Shown piece by piece: positions 36,548 through 46,435 of a stretch of 64,000 nucleotides of DNA (positions are counted from its first letter, which is position 1; every line of letters begins with the position of its first letter). The notes under the pieces are model-generated. The model was given only the letters and a program-made list of their open reading frames with translations. It made no database searches and was not told where the DNA came from. This DNA comes from Bifidobacterium sp. N4G05 (GTDB lineage: Bacteria; Actinomycetota; Actinomycetes; Actinomycetales; Bifidobacteriaceae): the NCBI RefSeq assembly GCF_002742445.1, contig NZ_NJNQ01000001.1, forward strand, positions 165,968 to 229,967, written 5' to 3'. The position numbers and the translations under genes were made by a program.

Positions 36548-36841
36548 TCAGCCGAGAATGGCCAGAATATCGCGGGAGGAAACGATCAGGTAATCCTCAC
36601 CCTGATAGTGCACCTCGGTGCCGCCATACTTGGAGTACAGCACCTTATCGCCGACCTTGACGTCGACCGGAATGCGCTCGCCGGCATCGTTACGACGGCC
36701 CGGGCCAACAGCCAGGACTTCACCCTGCTGCGGCTTCTCCTTGGCATTGTCCGGAATGAACAGACCGGATGCGGTCTGGGTTTCGGCTTCCGCCTGCTTG
36801 ACGATGATCTTGTCTTCCAACGGTGTGAGTGAGATCGACAC
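36548..36841 (-). CDS. groES: Co-chaperonin GroES (Cpn10)
   Basis: The 97-residue protein begins [20 protein letters not shown]. It contains the mobile loop [20 protein letters not shown] that binds GroEL, and the signature [20 protein letters not shown]. GroES caps the GroEL folding chamber. groEL is not adjacent, as in other bifidobacteria. A perfect CIRCE element lies 119 bases upstream, so heat-shock repression by HrcA is expected. Confidence 0.96.
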   Translation of the reverse strand: MSISLTPLEDKIIVKQAEAETQTASGLFIPDNAKEKPQQGEVLAVGPGRRNDAGERIPVDVKVGDKVLYSKYGGTEVHYQGEDYLIVSSRDILAILG

Positions 36842-36959
36842 TGTGGACCTCCTCTTTCTAAGAGAAATCGTTACTTACCGCGCCGGGACCCGCTTGCAAG
36901 AGGCTGACGATCACTTACGGCGTCGTCCTTTCGCGCTGAAACATATCCTAGCGCGATTA

Positions 36960-36986
36960 TTAGCACTCTGCCAACTCGAGTGCTAA
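36960..36986. promoter_or_regulatory. CIRCE operator (HrcA site)
   Basis: TTAGCACTC-N9-GAGTGCTAA is an exact match to the consensus inverted repeat, upstream of groES. HrcA bound here represses chaperonin genes until heat shock. Confidence 0.93.
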
Positions 36987-37011
36987 CGCCGAGAGCTAAA
37001 TCTACGAAAAG

Positions 37012-37037
37012 AGCCTGAAACCATACGGTTTCAGGCT
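37012..37037 (-). terminator. Terminator after the 399-residue membrane protein gene
   Basis: AGCCTGAAACC (37012-37022) pairs with GGTTTCAGGCT (37027-37037) around a 4-base loop. On the minus strand CTTTT follows. It lies 58 bases past the stop at 37095. Confidence 0.85.
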
Positions 37038-37094
37038 GATGTTCTTTACGCTTGTTTGCACGTTTCGTGCGTTTCGCGCGTTCGCTTCCCTCCG

Positions 37095-38294
37095 TCATGC
37101 CCCACGACGGGCCATGATGGACGCCAAACCCACACCCAAGGAATCGGAGGTGACGCTGGGAGCCTCAACGTCGGCGCTGACCTCGGAGTCGTGGAATCCC
37201 ACAGCATCCACGTCCTGCAGATGAACGCCGGCCTCCACGCGGGCGGCCGCCTCGTCGGCATCCATGCTGCTCATCGCGTCGGAAGGCACAATCAACGGCT
37301 CGACATTGCCAGAAACCGCACTCTCAGCCGGAGGCACAGCCTTGGCCACCTGACGGGTGGATTTGATCTCCATGCTTTCCGGAGCGGCTGGCGCGATATC
37401 ATTGCCATTACGCGGCGCGCCCAGCGAAAACGAAATCAGATCCTGCGACGCACCGGCCACGGCGGACGAATCCGTATCGTATGCATCCGCGCCCTCGGCT
37501 TTGGCGATTTCATCACGCTCATCGTGGATGGACAGACCGTTCTTCTTATCCGACACGACCTGCGCATCCACAACGTTCGGTTCCGCAGCGGATTTCGCTT
37601 CGGATTCCTCCTTGCGCTTGCTTACGGCGGCATCATGGTCGGCCTTGCCACGATCGATCGCCTGACGAATCTCACCTTCCGGCATGACATCGGTCGGCAC
37701 TTGAGATTCGGCAATCCTACGAATTTCAGCAAGCTCCTGCGCCTGCAAACGAGCGCGTTCCGCCTGCTCCTCCTGGGCACGCTTGCGCTCCGCCATAGCC
37801 CGCTTCCTCATCTTGGAACGATACTTGGCGACCTTGTGCTCCCACGCTGCGGCCTGCTTGGCGGCCCTCACCCCCAAAGCGAGCACTCCGGCAAGCAACG
37901 CGGCGGGAATCAAAGCGAACGACGGACTGAAATGCAACACAAACGCGCACACCAACACGGCGATTGTGATCACCAGCATCGAGACAACAATAATCCGTCT
38001 TCTGCGGATCGCGGCACGACGAAGGGCACGGACATGCGCAATCCTTTCGTCGGTCAGCTTGCCCTCATGCGTCTCGTTGGACTGCATTATTGCCCCTTTC
38101 GCCTTTGCGGCGGTCTTATCGGAGAATCGCGTTCCACTGTCGGCATCCACCAGATGCAGCGACGGCGAAAAGCGGTCCTCTCGGTGCTCGATTACCCGCT
38201 TCATGCCTTTGACCGTCCGTTTGGGCAGCCAGAAAGCCATGAGAATAATCACAATCGCAAGCACCACAACCGTGCTTAACGATTCATAACCCAT
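37095..38294 (-). CDS. Hypothetical membrane protein with charged coiled-coil domain
   Basis: The 399-residue protein has an N-terminal membrane segment (TVVVLAIVIILMAFWLP, about 8-24), a basic cytoplasmic stretch, and two more hydrophobic segments at about 98-140 (IIVVSMLVITIAVLVCAFVL and FALIPAALLAGVLALGV). A long charged helix rich in Arg, Glu, Gln and Ala covers about 145-240 (MRKRAMAERKRAQEEQAERA). The C-terminal half is acidic and disordered-looking. No enzymatic motif was found and no family is recognised. It is monocistronic between groES and the GNAT gene. Confidence 0.75.
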   Translation of the reverse strand: MGYESLSTVVVLAIVIILMAFWLPKRTVKGMKRVIEHREDRFSPSLHLVDADSGTRFSDKTAAKAKGAIMQSNETHEGKLTDERIAHVRALRRAAIRRRRIIVVSMLVITIAVLVCAFVLHFSPSFALIPAALLAGVLALGVRAAKQAAAWEHKVAKYRSKMRKRAMAERKRAQEEQAERARLQAQELAEIRRIAESQVPTDVMPEGEIRQAIDRGKADHDAAVSKRKEESEAKSAAEPNVVDAQVVSDKKNGLSIHDERDEIAKAEGADAYDTDSSAVAGASQDLISFSLGAPRNGNDIAPAAPESMEIKSTRQVAKAVPPAESAVSGNVEPLIVPSDAMSSMDADEAAARVEAGVHLQDVDAVGFHDSEVSADVEAPSVTSDSLGVGLASIMARRGA

Positions 38295-38395
38295 AACTCA
38301 CAAGAATAGGAGACATTCCGACATTCTTCGGGGCACACGCCCCCGCGTGTCTCGAACATGTTCGTCGAAAGTGCGTGTCGAGCCTCTCCAACGAC

Positions 38396-39073
38396 TCACT
38401 CGCCCATCAACCGTGCGGTGAAACCGTTTGGTGCGCACTCCGGCAGCAGCGCATACGATTCATGATCACGCCATTGTCCGTTAACGAACATGTACGATTT
38501 GCGCACACCCTCATAACATGCTCCCACCTTGAGCGCGACCTTGCGGGAACGCTCGTTTTCGGGAAGCAGGTCGATTTCCATACGATGCAATTGCGGTCCG
38601 GAGGGGTCGAACATCGCCCAATCAGCCAACAACGCGACGGCCATAGGAGCATATCCACGACCTGCGCAACGCTCGTCGATCCAGTAGCCGACCACGCCAG
38701 TACGCATGGCGCCGTAGCAGATCGCTCCCAACGAAATCTGGCCGACGATACGCCCATGATGCTCGATGACGAACACCACTCCGGTACCGTTTCGCTCGTT
38801 GCGCCGCATCGCGCGCACCCACTCATTGAACGACATCGACGCGCCATGCAACGGGTCTCCGGATTCCCACGGCTTCAGCCAGTCGTCATTACGCCAACGG
38901 ACGTCGTTCCATTCATCGCAGTCGTCGAAGGTCAGCGGCCGCAGAATTATGGGAACGTGAAGCCCATGCGATTGGATGAAACGCGGAACATCGATGGCAT
39001 TGGATTCCGAACGCATCATGCCGCGCAAAGATTGCAAAATCGTCACGCCTTCATTCTGCCATGCGCATAACAT
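38396..39073 (-). CDS. GNAT-family N-acetyltransferase (RimJ/RimL type)
   Basis: The C-terminal 180 residues form a GNAT domain: IILRPLTFDDCDEWNDVRW at the start, VVGYWIDERCAGRGYAPMAV containing the acetyl-CoA-binding R-x-x-G-x-G/A loop, and the closing LLPENERSRKVALKVGACYE typical of RimJ/RimL enzymes. These acetylate N-termini of ribosomal proteins or small molecules. The start is uncertain: 39073 (ATG) or 39016 (ATG) are both possible, neither with a strong ribosome binding site. It is divergent from the folate gene at 39114. Confidence 0.8.
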   Translation of the reverse strand: MLCAWQNEGVTILQSLRGMMRSESNAIDVPRFIQSHGLHVPIILRPLTFDDCDEWNDVRWRNDDWLKPWESGDPLHGASMSFNEWVRAMRRNERNGTGVVFVIEHHGRIVGQISLGAICYGAMRTGVVGYWIDERCAGRGYAPMAVALLADWAMFDPSGPQLHRMEIDLLPENERSRKVALKVGACYEGVRKSYMFVNGQWRDHESYALLPECAPNGFTARLMGE

Positions 39074-39113
39074 TTTCGTTTTCGCGCAACCATCCCGTGG
39101 TAGAACATGCGAT

Positions 39114-39776
39114 ATGACCCCGAATATGCAAACCGATGCCGCAGGCGACGGCACGCGTGACGAAGCCTTAGCACAACGCGAGCTGAAAAGGCAATGGCGC
39201 AAGACCGCAATCGCAAGAAGAAGACGGACGAACCCTGAGGAACGGCTGGAAGCCGGCAGAAAACTGGCCGAACAGGCACGGCAGGCGAATCTCATCCATT
39301 CATTCACCACGGTGGCCGCATTCGCATCCATGGGCAGCGAAATGTCGATGACACCGATGCTGCAGACGCTTTTCGATTCAAACTGCCGCATACTCGTTCC
39401 ACGGCTTGGAAAAGGCACGGATATTGGTTGGAGCGAGCTTGACAGCATCCACGATCTGCACGATCAGACCAACAGCGACGGCTCCATCAACACGCATCGT
39501 CCGCAGGAACCCAGCAACAGCGCATGTGGGCCCGAAGCGTTGAAAGACGCTGGACTGATCATCGTTCCCGCTTTTGCCGTCGATCATGAGGGATTCCGTT
39601 TGGGGCGCGGCGGAGGATGGTACGACCGGGCGCTTGAATACCGTGCAATCGGAGCGCGCGTGGTGGCGGTCTGCTGGCCTTGGGAGCCGACCGACGAGCC
39701 AGTGCCGCATGAGGCGCACGACATTCCCGTCAATGGAGTACTTACGCCGAATGGATTCACGGAGGTTCGCCAATAA
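39114..39776 (+). CDS. 5-formyltetrahydrofolate cyclo-ligase
   Basis: The 220-residue enzyme (MTHFS) converts 5-formyl-THF to 5,10-methenyl-THF using ATP. Recognition rests on the N-terminal helix ALAQRELKRQWRKTAIARRR, ASMGSEMSMTPMLQTL, and the family hallmark AFAVDHEGFRLGRGGGWYDR, whose glycine-rich loop binds ATP. The start at 39114 lies next to the divergent GNAT gene, so the two share a promoter region of about 40 bases. It may be cotranscribed with the small zinc-ribbon gene 97 bases downstream. Confidence 0.88.
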   Translation: MTPNMQTDAAGDGTRDEALAQRELKRQWRKTAIARRRRTNPEERLEAGRKLAEQARQANLIHSFTTVAAFASMGSEMSMTPMLQTLFDSNCRILVPRLGKGTDIGWSELDSIHDLHDQTNSDGSINTHRPQEPSNSACGPEALKDAGLIIVPAFAVDHEGFRLGRGGGWYDRALEYRAIGARVVAVCWPWEPTDEPVPHEAHDIPVNGVLTPNGFTEVRQ

Positions 39777-39873
39777 ACCATTCGTGAATAAGACGTTCAT
39801 GCGGCCGTCTCAGGGAGCGTACTAGGATATGTCCCGTTAAGAAATTTGAGAATCTGGTTGAAGCGAGGATACT

Positions 39874-40056
39874 TTGCCTACTTATCATTACCGTTGCAAG
39901 AACTGCAACTACGATTTCACCGAGCAGCAGTCGTTCACCGACGATCCGATCACCATCTGCCCCGAATGTGGCGAGGAACAGGTCCATAAGGTGTATTCCG
40001 CGCCGCCGATCGAATTCAAGGGATCTGGTTTCTACCGCACCGATAAATCCAAGTGA
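39874..40056 (+). CDS. FmdB-family zinc-ribbon protein
   Basis: The 60-residue protein MPTYHYRCKNCNYDFTEQQS contains the CxxC...CxxC zinc ribbon (CKNC and CPEC) and the usual C-terminal IEFKGSGFYRTD of FmdB putative regulatory proteins. It starts at TTG, preceded by GCGAGGAT at good spacing. The role is unknown; the family name derives from a formamidase operon. Colocation with MTHFS and a SAF-domain gene is common in Actinobacteria. Confidence 0.9.
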   Translation: MPTYHYRCKNCNYDFTEQQSFTDDPITICPECGEEQVHKVYSAPPIEFKGSGFYRTDKSK

Positions 40057-40195
40057 GCTCAATCACATAATTCAAACAAGCTCAACCCCTTGGAAAACAA
40101 GGCGACACGCCGAAGCCTGTGGATAACTCACATCCTCCGACCACAACCCTTGATCCGGCTTGCGCAACAACTATTCGTAAGGTCATCATGCATGC

Positions 40196-40885
40196 ATGGT
40201 GACCTTTTTCCATGATTTGTTGCAACGTCTGCAGGGCACGGATGGCAGGCGAACAACCGACGGCACGCGGACTGCGCCCTATCGGCGACGAAGGAACGCG
40301 CGATTGCACCGGCTGCTCGCCGCGGTCTGTGCCGGACTTGCCATGTTCGCAGCCCTGCAGTGCGTGCGATTGACGATTTCCACGCAACCGGTTGTCGTCG
40401 CCGCGCAGACCATTGCGAAAGGCAGCGTGATTACCGCGGATTCGCTCGCATTGCGCGATCTTCCGTATGACGAGGCCTTACGTAACGTTTTCCAGGATTG
40501 CGACGATGCCGTCGGGCTAATCGCCCAAGTGGACGTTGCGGAAGGCGGCATCGTCACGTCGACCATGGCGCGTGCCTCTCCCGTTGTTCCCGAAGGATAC
40601 ACGGCGATCGAAGTGCGATTGGCGAGTTCCGCCGACAATCTGTCGCTTGGCGATATCGCGACGCTTTCCAGCGCCACGATATTCGGCGAGGCGACACCGG
40701 AAACATCACCGGATACGGATGCCGTGACGTTGCGCGAACTATGCTCGGGCGCGATCCTGACCGCAAAACCCTCGCGCGATGCGGACGGCAACACCCTTGC
40801 GGTGTTTGCCATGCCTCCTCATGAAGCGGCGACCGTTCTGCAGGCCCAAGAATACAGCGCGATTATCGCCATCGTCAGTTCGTGA
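40196..40885 (+). CDS. SAF-domain membrane protein (CpaB-like)
   Basis: The 229-residue protein has an Arg-rich cytoplasmic N-terminus, one membrane segment (LLAAVCAGLAMFAALQCVRL, about 40-59) and an extracellular SAF domain beginning VVVAAQTIAKGSVITADSLA. SAF domains occur in CpaB of Flp/Tad pili and in antifreeze-like enzymes. The other tad genes are not adjacent, so a pilus role is not established here. The order MTHFS-FmdB-SAF is often conserved in Actinobacteria, which favours a core envelope function. Confidence 0.8.
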   Translation: MVTFFHDLLQRLQGTDGRRTTDGTRTAPYRRRRNARLHRLLAAVCAGLAMFAALQCVRLTISTQPVVVAAQTIAKGSVITADSLALRDLPYDEALRNVFQDCDDAVGLIAQVDVAEGGIVTSTMARASPVVPEGYTAIEVRLASSADNLSLGDIATLSSATIFGEATPETSPDTDAVTLRELCSGAILTAKPSRDADGNTLAVFAMPPHEAATVLQAQEYSAIIAIVSS

Positions 40886-40913
40886 TGACAGCGAGGCGAA
40901 TCCCAGGCGAATG

Positions 40914-41195
40914 TCAGTGTCCCCGCTCGGAGAACACGCCCCAATGCGGCGGCAATTCGCCCAGAATACGCTTGTCGTCGTCCGCATTGCGCTGACGTTC
41001 GGTGAGCACATCGGACGGTTCGAGCTTAACGCCGTCCGCATCGAACAGCTCCGTGCCTTGGCGGACCACACGCTTGTGCTTGCGTGCCGTTCGGCGAGTG
41101 GCGCAATAGCCGGACACCACGCGAACGGCAGACTGGTCGGTTTCCTGGGAAGACTCCTGCGGAGAATGCTCGTCGACGCTCATCTGGACGATCAT
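40914..41195 (-). CDS. Conserved small hypothetical protein, helicase-operon partner
   Basis: The 93-residue protein starts at 41195 (MIVQMSVDEHSPQESSQETD), where AGGAGGT precedes the ATG. The start overlaps the TGA of the helicase-like gene, so translation is coupled. It is charged and hydrophilic, with a basic centre (ATRRTARKHKRVVRQG) and a C-terminal RILGELPPHWGVFSERGH. I recognise no domain. The position suggests a role with the FHA and helicase-like proteins. Confidence 0.75.
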   Translation of the reverse strand: MIVQMSVDEHSPQESSQETDQSAVRVVSGYCATRRTARKHKRVVRQGTELFDADGVKLEPSDVLTERQRNADDDKRILGELPPHWGVFSERGH

Positions 41196-44100
41196 TTGAC
41201 CTCCTGATACAGGTCGCTCAAGCGTGCCACGATGCGGTCCACTTCCTTGTCTGGATTCACGAACGCGCCGACGCTCCACACGGTCATAACGGACCAGCCA
41301 AGCGATTCGATGTTCTGCAAAAGCACGCGGTGACGTTCCCTGGTGGACTGCAATCCCATGAATTGCGCGTCGTCGGTGAGCACCGCCAACGCGAACGGCT
41401 TGTCGTTCAGACCGACCACTAGCGGCAGCTTGGATCCATTGTCGAAACCATAATCGACGGCCACATTCAGTCCACGGGCTCGAATGCGATCGGCAAGATC
41501 GTTGAGAAGCACGTTCGAGCCGGTCATCTTGACGGCGGGACGCACCACGCTGTCATCAAGCTGCTCCGCCCAACGAAGCACGGTCTTCAGCATCTTCGGA
41601 CCAGCCTGGTGCAGACGTTCGTCGTCCATGTCGGACGACGAGAACGCGGACACGATGTCAAGATGGCGGTCCGGCACGGCCAATGCGTCCAACAACATGC
41701 CTCGCCCGCCTTCGGATTCCAACGCTCCGAACTGCTGCAGCAGTCGCCCATGGGAGGTTTTCGCATAGCACATCGCAAGAATCGCGTCAGTGGCATGCGC
41801 ACCGGCCACGTCGGAAATGTCCACGATGCGCACATGGCGAAGGAACATGCCCATGGCCTTGTTCTTGTTGGCGATGGCCTTGAGCTCTGCCCCCAGTCGG
41901 GTGCGGAACGTATGCGTAAGCGTCACCACTGTAAGCATGTATGATGCGGGCACAATGGTAAAACCGGCGGCACGCTTGGTGATCAGCCTGATCACCTCGT
42001 CGATCTCCTGCTGGCTGCTTTCCACCAGCCCCGAAGTGATGACCGGCACACCGTTGGCGTCAGCCACGAAATGGTAGGCGATCTCGCCTTGTGCGCCTTC
42101 TTTTGCCACGTCGAAAGGTACGGAACCGTAGCCTTCCGATTCCAGGAACGCATTGAGTTTCGGAGCGCGTCGAACAGGACGATTGGCGATTTTCACGCTC
42201 GGCAGCAGCGCAATAAGACGCTTCAGACCATCGGATGTGACCGTTTCACGATGTGCGATCACCACCACCTGCTTGGCACGGCTAATGATGCTCAGCAATT
42301 CGATGGACTGGATATGCGAGGCCGCATCGATGATGACGACGTCAGCCAACGGCGCCGGATCGGTAATCGCCGCTAGCGTGGCGGGCGTCGCAACAAGAAT
42401 CGGTTTCGCCGCTGCGAGAATCTGCGGATGCTCCTTGTGCAGGCGATTCAACGAAACATTACGGGAGCCGGCAAGCATGGTATGCAGCAGATTGGCTTCC
42501 TGCGTACGCGAGAACAGCATGTCGCATAGGCGACGCATGGATTCCTGCGCCACCATCGGCCCGACCGAACGCACGTGCTCCACGTCGACTTGGGCAAAGC
42601 GTTCCGCAGCGCTCTGCAATGCCGAACCATCTTGGTTGGAGATGATGGCGGAGGATTTCACAATATCCTCGAACGCCGTGGTCCACCATGCCAACTGCAG
42701 TTCTCCTGCAACGGCATCGTTGGGAATACCACGATTGTTCAGATCCTCAACCAGCTCGTCAAGACCGACCGAGTGGAAGTCACGTTCCAAGCGAGCGCGC
42801 TCCGGCAGATTGTCGAGCGCCTGCTTGTCGTCATACAGGGCCTTCAAACGCTCTTCGACCTGGTTGAAATCAACGGTTTCGAGATTGCCTCCCTGCGGGG
42901 TTGTGGCAAGCACCGCATTCAACGCGGTCATGTCACGATTGAGATTCTCTTGCGTTTCGATGATATCGTCCAGCTTGGCGGGCAGTACTGGCCAACCGCC
43001 ATGAGGCACGAACATATGCCACTGATCGGCCTGCTTGGATACCACAAGCAACGCCTCGTGCAGGTTCTCCACCTGTGCGCCGACGCGCAGCATGCCCTTG
43101 GCTTCCTTGATGTGGCGGCGACGCTCCCAGAATCCCATGGAACTGCCTTCGGCCTTGCGCTCGGCCTTCGGCTTGGTCGCCTCGATCATGGATGCGATGT
43201 CACGTTCGAAGATTTCCGGCTGGAATACGTCAAGCACTCGTCGCAGGTTCTTCAGCACCATGACCTGACGGCCCCACTCCTGCGCGGTCGTTGGAATCGG
43301 GAATCCGCAGGTCTGCACCGTGCTGGCCACCTGCTCACGGGTGGCGGGCAGCACCTTGCGCAACAGTTCGACCACACGCTGGTATGCGCTCACCGCTTCC
43401 TCCTCGGAATACAGCGAAGCCTTGTACCATGCGGTATCGTTCTCCGTGATGGTGTATTCGCCAAGTTCACCCGCACGCTGCAGTTTCGCAGCCCAATCCT
43501 CGATCTTGTCTGCAATGGAATGCGCGGTCTGCTTGCTCAAACGCACGTGCGTGGTCGGATGGGTGGGTAGCGCCGCGATCTGCGCGAGATTCTGAATCGT
43601 CTGGTAGGCGGATACGCCCCACTCCGGGCTCACGCCGTGAAGATCACCCAGATAACGGGTCAAACGGGAGCGCACACCAACCAATTCATCGGCAATCTGA
43701 TCAAAACGGGACGAAGCCACACCCGATTGGAAGCCGACCGCGGCAATCAACTGACGATCAATCGCCGCATTGGCACCATCATCGGCGATATCCAACAACT
43801 GTCCGCTCATCTCATTCGCGGCAACGGACTGCACAAATCGACGTTTCTGATCGGTCACGCACGGCACATAAAGCACGGAACGTCCGTTCATCACGCAACG
43901 GGACGCGATCGCGGCAGCCTGCTCGGCGGTATTGTTGGCAATCGGGCTATCCACAAACAGCGAATGGCCCGCGGACGCAAGCTGCGAAGCGTATCGGACG
44001 GTATTGTCGATATCGCCGACCTCATACTCGCCATGCGGATCAGCATCGAACGGACTGTATTCCGGAATCTCAGCCCCCTCCAATGCTTCCGCGGCGGCCC

Positions 44101-44812
44101 TGTCTCCAGCCAAAGCGTCCAAAGCGGTATTGCCAGTCGGGCCTTGAGCCAACTGATCGATGATCTTCTGGCTTTCCACCAGCATCTGCGACGCCGGATC
44201 CATAAAGCACCCGAGAATAATGTGCCGTTCAATCTCGAAATCGGGGAACGCGTTGGCCGCACGATCCGTGATGGCCGCGAACACCGCGGACGTCTCTGGC
44301 GTGCCGCTCTCATAGTTCGAACCGTCAAACAGCTTGGCCTCATCCAATACGACGTTGTTCTCACGCAGCACGGCCGCGAAAGCCGCGTTCAGACGCACAC
44401 GCCCTGTGAATGCGATCACCGTACCGTTTTCGATATTACGGCCTTCTTTGCGCACTTCGACCGGGTACATGAGCACCGGCATCTGATTGCCCTTCCAGAT
44501 GGCCACGCCGACCACCAAAGACAATTCACCCACGCCGCTGACGCGGCTTTTCGCCTCACGGTCGTCAAGCACACGTTCCACGCGACGACCAGCGGCGCGC
44601 AACATGCCGTTGTCACGGAACAAGGAATTGAGCTGAACATGCCCGCTGGCGAACAGCTGTGCGATGCCGGACGGGTGCGCGTGCGTCATATCAAGCTGGG
44701 CGCTCAGCTGCGTCACATCCTCAAGCGGCGACGGCGATAGGCCAAGACGGTACTTCTCACGCCACCCACGAATACGATCCAGCTCAGTGACGTTCTCATT
44801 GCTTTCGCTCAT
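41192..44812 (-). CDS. Large SF1 helicase-like protein with degenerate ATPase motifs
   Basis: The 1206-residue protein has the domain order of actinobacterial SF1 (UvrD/Upf1-related) ATPases: a ~270-residue N-terminal region, an ATPase core with a long coiled insertion, and a C-terminal domain resembling a restriction-endonuclease fold (SLGWSVMTVWSVGAFVNPDK). The Walker A position reads LFVDSPIANNTAEQAAAIAS and lacks the G-K-T/S. The Walker B region reads VVIIDAASH instead of DEAS. Catalysis by the classical mechanism therefore seems lost. It is between an FHA gene and a 93-residue gene, with overlapping ends. A GTG at 44824 is an alternative start. Confidence 0.8.
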   Translation of the reverse strand: MSESNENVTELDRIRGWREKYRLGLSPSPLEDVTQLSAQLDMTHAHPSGIAQLFASGHVQLNSLFRDNGMLRAAGRRVERVLDDREAKSRVSGVGELSLVVGVAIWKGNQMPVLMYPVEVRKEGRNIENGTVIAFTGRVRLNAAFAAVLRENNVVLDEAKLFDGSNYESGTPETSAVFAAITDRAANAFPDFEIERHIILGCFMDPASQMLVESQKIIDQLAQGPTGNTALDALAGDRAAAEALEGAEIPEYSPFDADPHGEYEVGDIDNTVRYASQLASAGHSLFVDSPIANNTAEQAAAIASRCVMNGRSVLYVPCVTDQKRRFVQSVAANEMSGQLLDIADDGANAAIDRQLIAAVGFQSGVASSRFDQIADELVGVRSRLTRYLGDLHGVSPEWGVSAYQTIQNLAQIAALPTHPTTHVRLSKQTAHSIADKIEDWAAKLQRAGELGEYTITENDTAWYKASLYSEEEAVSAYQRVVELLRKVLPATREQVASTVQTCGFPIPTTAQEWGRQVMVLKNLRRVLDVFQPEIFERDIASMIEATKPKAERKAEGSSMGFWERRRHIKEAKGMLRVGAQVENLHEALLVVSKQADQWHMFVPHGGWPVLPAKLDDIIETQENLNRDMTALNAVLATTPQGGNLETVDFNQVEERLKALYDDKQALDNLPERARLERDFHSVGLDELVEDLNNRGIPNDAVAGELQLAWWTTAFEDIVKSSAIISNQDGSALQSAAERFAQVDVEHVRSVGPMVAQESMRRLCDMLFSRTQEANLLHTMLAGSRNVSLNRLHKEHPQILAAAKPILVATPATLAAITDPAPLADVVIIDAASHIQSIELLSIISRAKQVVVIAHRETVTSDGLKRLIALLPSVKIANRPVRRAPKLNAFLESEGYGSVPFDVAKEGAQGEIAYHFVADANGVPVITSGLVESSQQEIDEVIRLITKRAAGFTIVPASYMLTVVTLTHTFRTRLGAELKAIANKNKAMGMFLRHVRIVDISDVAGAHATDAILAMCYAKTSHGRLLQQFGALESEGGRGMLLDALAVPDRHLDIVSAFSSSDMDDERLHQAGPKMLKTVLRWAEQLDDSVVRPAVKMTGSNVLLNDLADRIRARGLNVAVDYGFDNGSKLPLVVGLNDKPFALAVLTDDAQFMGLQSTRERHRVLLQNIESLGWSVMTVWSVGAFVNPDKEVDRIVARLSDLYQEVK

Positions 44813-44820
44813 GTGTTGGC

Positions 44821-46242
44821 TCACTTCCCTACCGCTTTACGGTATTCCGCATACCCCGGATTATGTGACAGGGCCGCGTCGATGTCTGTATTACCCAATG
44901 CGCCCAGCCATGCATACAGATCGTCATACAGCGACGGGTTCATGGCAAGGAATGGCAGCAGTTCCGGATGACGCGCCATCTCGAACTGCACGGTGAAATC
45001 GTCGGTGCGCTTGGCATCGTCCGAAGTCATCCCGTCAACTTCGATGGTCTGCTCCTGCTTGGCGAGCTCGCCCTTGGAAACACGGTCGAACACTGATCCG
45101 GGTTCGAAAGTGGGCTTGAACACGCTGGTTTCGTCCGGCGACGGTTCATCCGCAACCTGCGATTGTGCAGCATGTGGTCTGAAACGCTCATCATCGGCCT
45201 GCTGCGGCGCTGTTTCCTCCTGGCTTGGAGTTTCGTTTGCCTGTTGCGCAACCGTGGCAGCCTGTTCCACTATTTCGTCGTTGGACTGCTCGTGCGATGT
45301 CTCCGTCTGTTGTTCCGGCATATGTTCCGGCATATTGTTTTCTTCAGCCGGCAACGCCACGATAATCGGTTTGCTTGGACGCGCGCTGAACAGCTTGCTC
45401 ACGGGAATCGTGTCATGCTCGGTTTCGTTGCCTGTTGCGGTTCGAGTCGGCAATGCGGTTTCCTGCACGAATTCCGGCTGATTCACTTCATTTTCGTTTT
45501 CCGCAGCGTTCTTCTTGGCGGCCTCTTCCGCGGCATGCTGTTCCGCCACGGCATCCGCGAACAGGTCGCGCGGAGTATTGTCTGCGACCACGTTATGCTG
45601 CACCAGCGAAACGGATGGCAGATCTCCATAATCCGGCTCATTGGAACGTACGGGAGCAAAAGACTGATGCTCGGCGTGTTGCATGAAATTAACGCGATTA
45701 GCAACATTGCGCGCGTTGAACAATGCGGTCGGTTCGCCGGCACGCAGGTTGAGAATATCATCGACTGACATATCCGCCGCATCAGGCTCCTGCGGCACCT
45801 CGTCGGACACCGCGTAGGAGAACAGGTTGGAAACCGGAGCGGACGCATTGTTTTCGGTTTCGGGAACGGACTGCTCGCTGCCGTGTTCGAAGGTGACGCG
45901 CACGTCGCCGAACTGCAACGTCATCGGCGCGAACGGCAGTCTGAAATCCTCATCCACCGGCAGACGCATCAATTGACCATTATCGGCCACTACGAACGAA
46001 CCATTGGTCGAATTGAGATCACGCACGGAAGCATTGCCCTGCGCATCGACTGAAAAAATGGCATGCCGTTTCGACATGGATTTATTTGCGTCCATAATGT
46101 CGAGTCGTGCGAATCCATCATCCACCAGAGGGCGTAACGGCTTACGGCCGATTTCCACGCTGTCGCCGTTGCCCAGCTTCTTGAGTTCGGTTCCATCAAC
46201 CTTGACGGTCCACTGCTGCGCCGTTCGTTGATCTTCGCTCAC
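44821..46242 (-). CDS. FHA-domain protein with acidic low-complexity region
   Basis: The GTG at 46242 is preferred because AAAGGAAGG precedes it at 9 bases; the ATG at 46290 is an alternative. An N-terminal forkhead-associated domain (about 10-115) has GDSVEIGRKPLRPL, SMSKRHAIFSV and VRDLNSTNGSFVV, the phosphothreonine-binding residues. A long disordered part rich in Gln, Glu and Asn follows (about 120-430), and a C-terminal helical segment ends PELLPFLAMNPSLYDDLYAW. It probably reads a Ser/Thr kinase signal. It is first in the operon with the helicase-like gene. Confidence 0.83.
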   Translation of the reverse strand: MSEDQRTAQQWTVKVDGTELKKLGNGDSVEIGRKPLRPLVDDGFARLDIMDANKSMSKRHAIFSVDAQGNASVRDLNSTNGSFVVADNGQLMRLPVDEDFRLPFAPMTLQFGDVRVTFEHGSEQSVPETENNASAPVSNLFSYAVSDEVPQEPDAADMSVDDILNLRAGEPTALFNARNVANRVNFMQHAEHQSFAPVRSNEPDYGDLPSVSLVQHNVVADNTPRDLFADAVAEQHAAEEAAKKNAAENENEVNQPEFVQETALPTRTATGNETEHDTIPVSKLFSARPSKPIIVALPAEENNMPEHMPEQQTETSHEQSNDEIVEQAATVAQQANETPSQEETAPQQADDERFRPHAAQSQVADEPSPDETSVFKPTFEPGSVFDRVSKGELAKQEQTIEVDGMTSDDAKRTDDFTVQFEMARHPELLPFLAMNPSLYDDLYAWLGALGNTDIDAALSHNPGYAEYRKAVGK

Positions 46243-46435
46243 CGTTGTCGGCCTTCCTTTCACACACAACACTATCTGCCATTGTGTCATGCCCTTGCCA
46301 CGTATTTCAGGATTATGACGCGATTAATTGACAACTTTCGCCTATTTCCCCCATTGTATGGCACGATATGGAAGCGTTCACGCTCAAATCGGGTTTTATT
46401 GGATTGTCAGCGAAAGAAAATCCCGTGAATATGCG

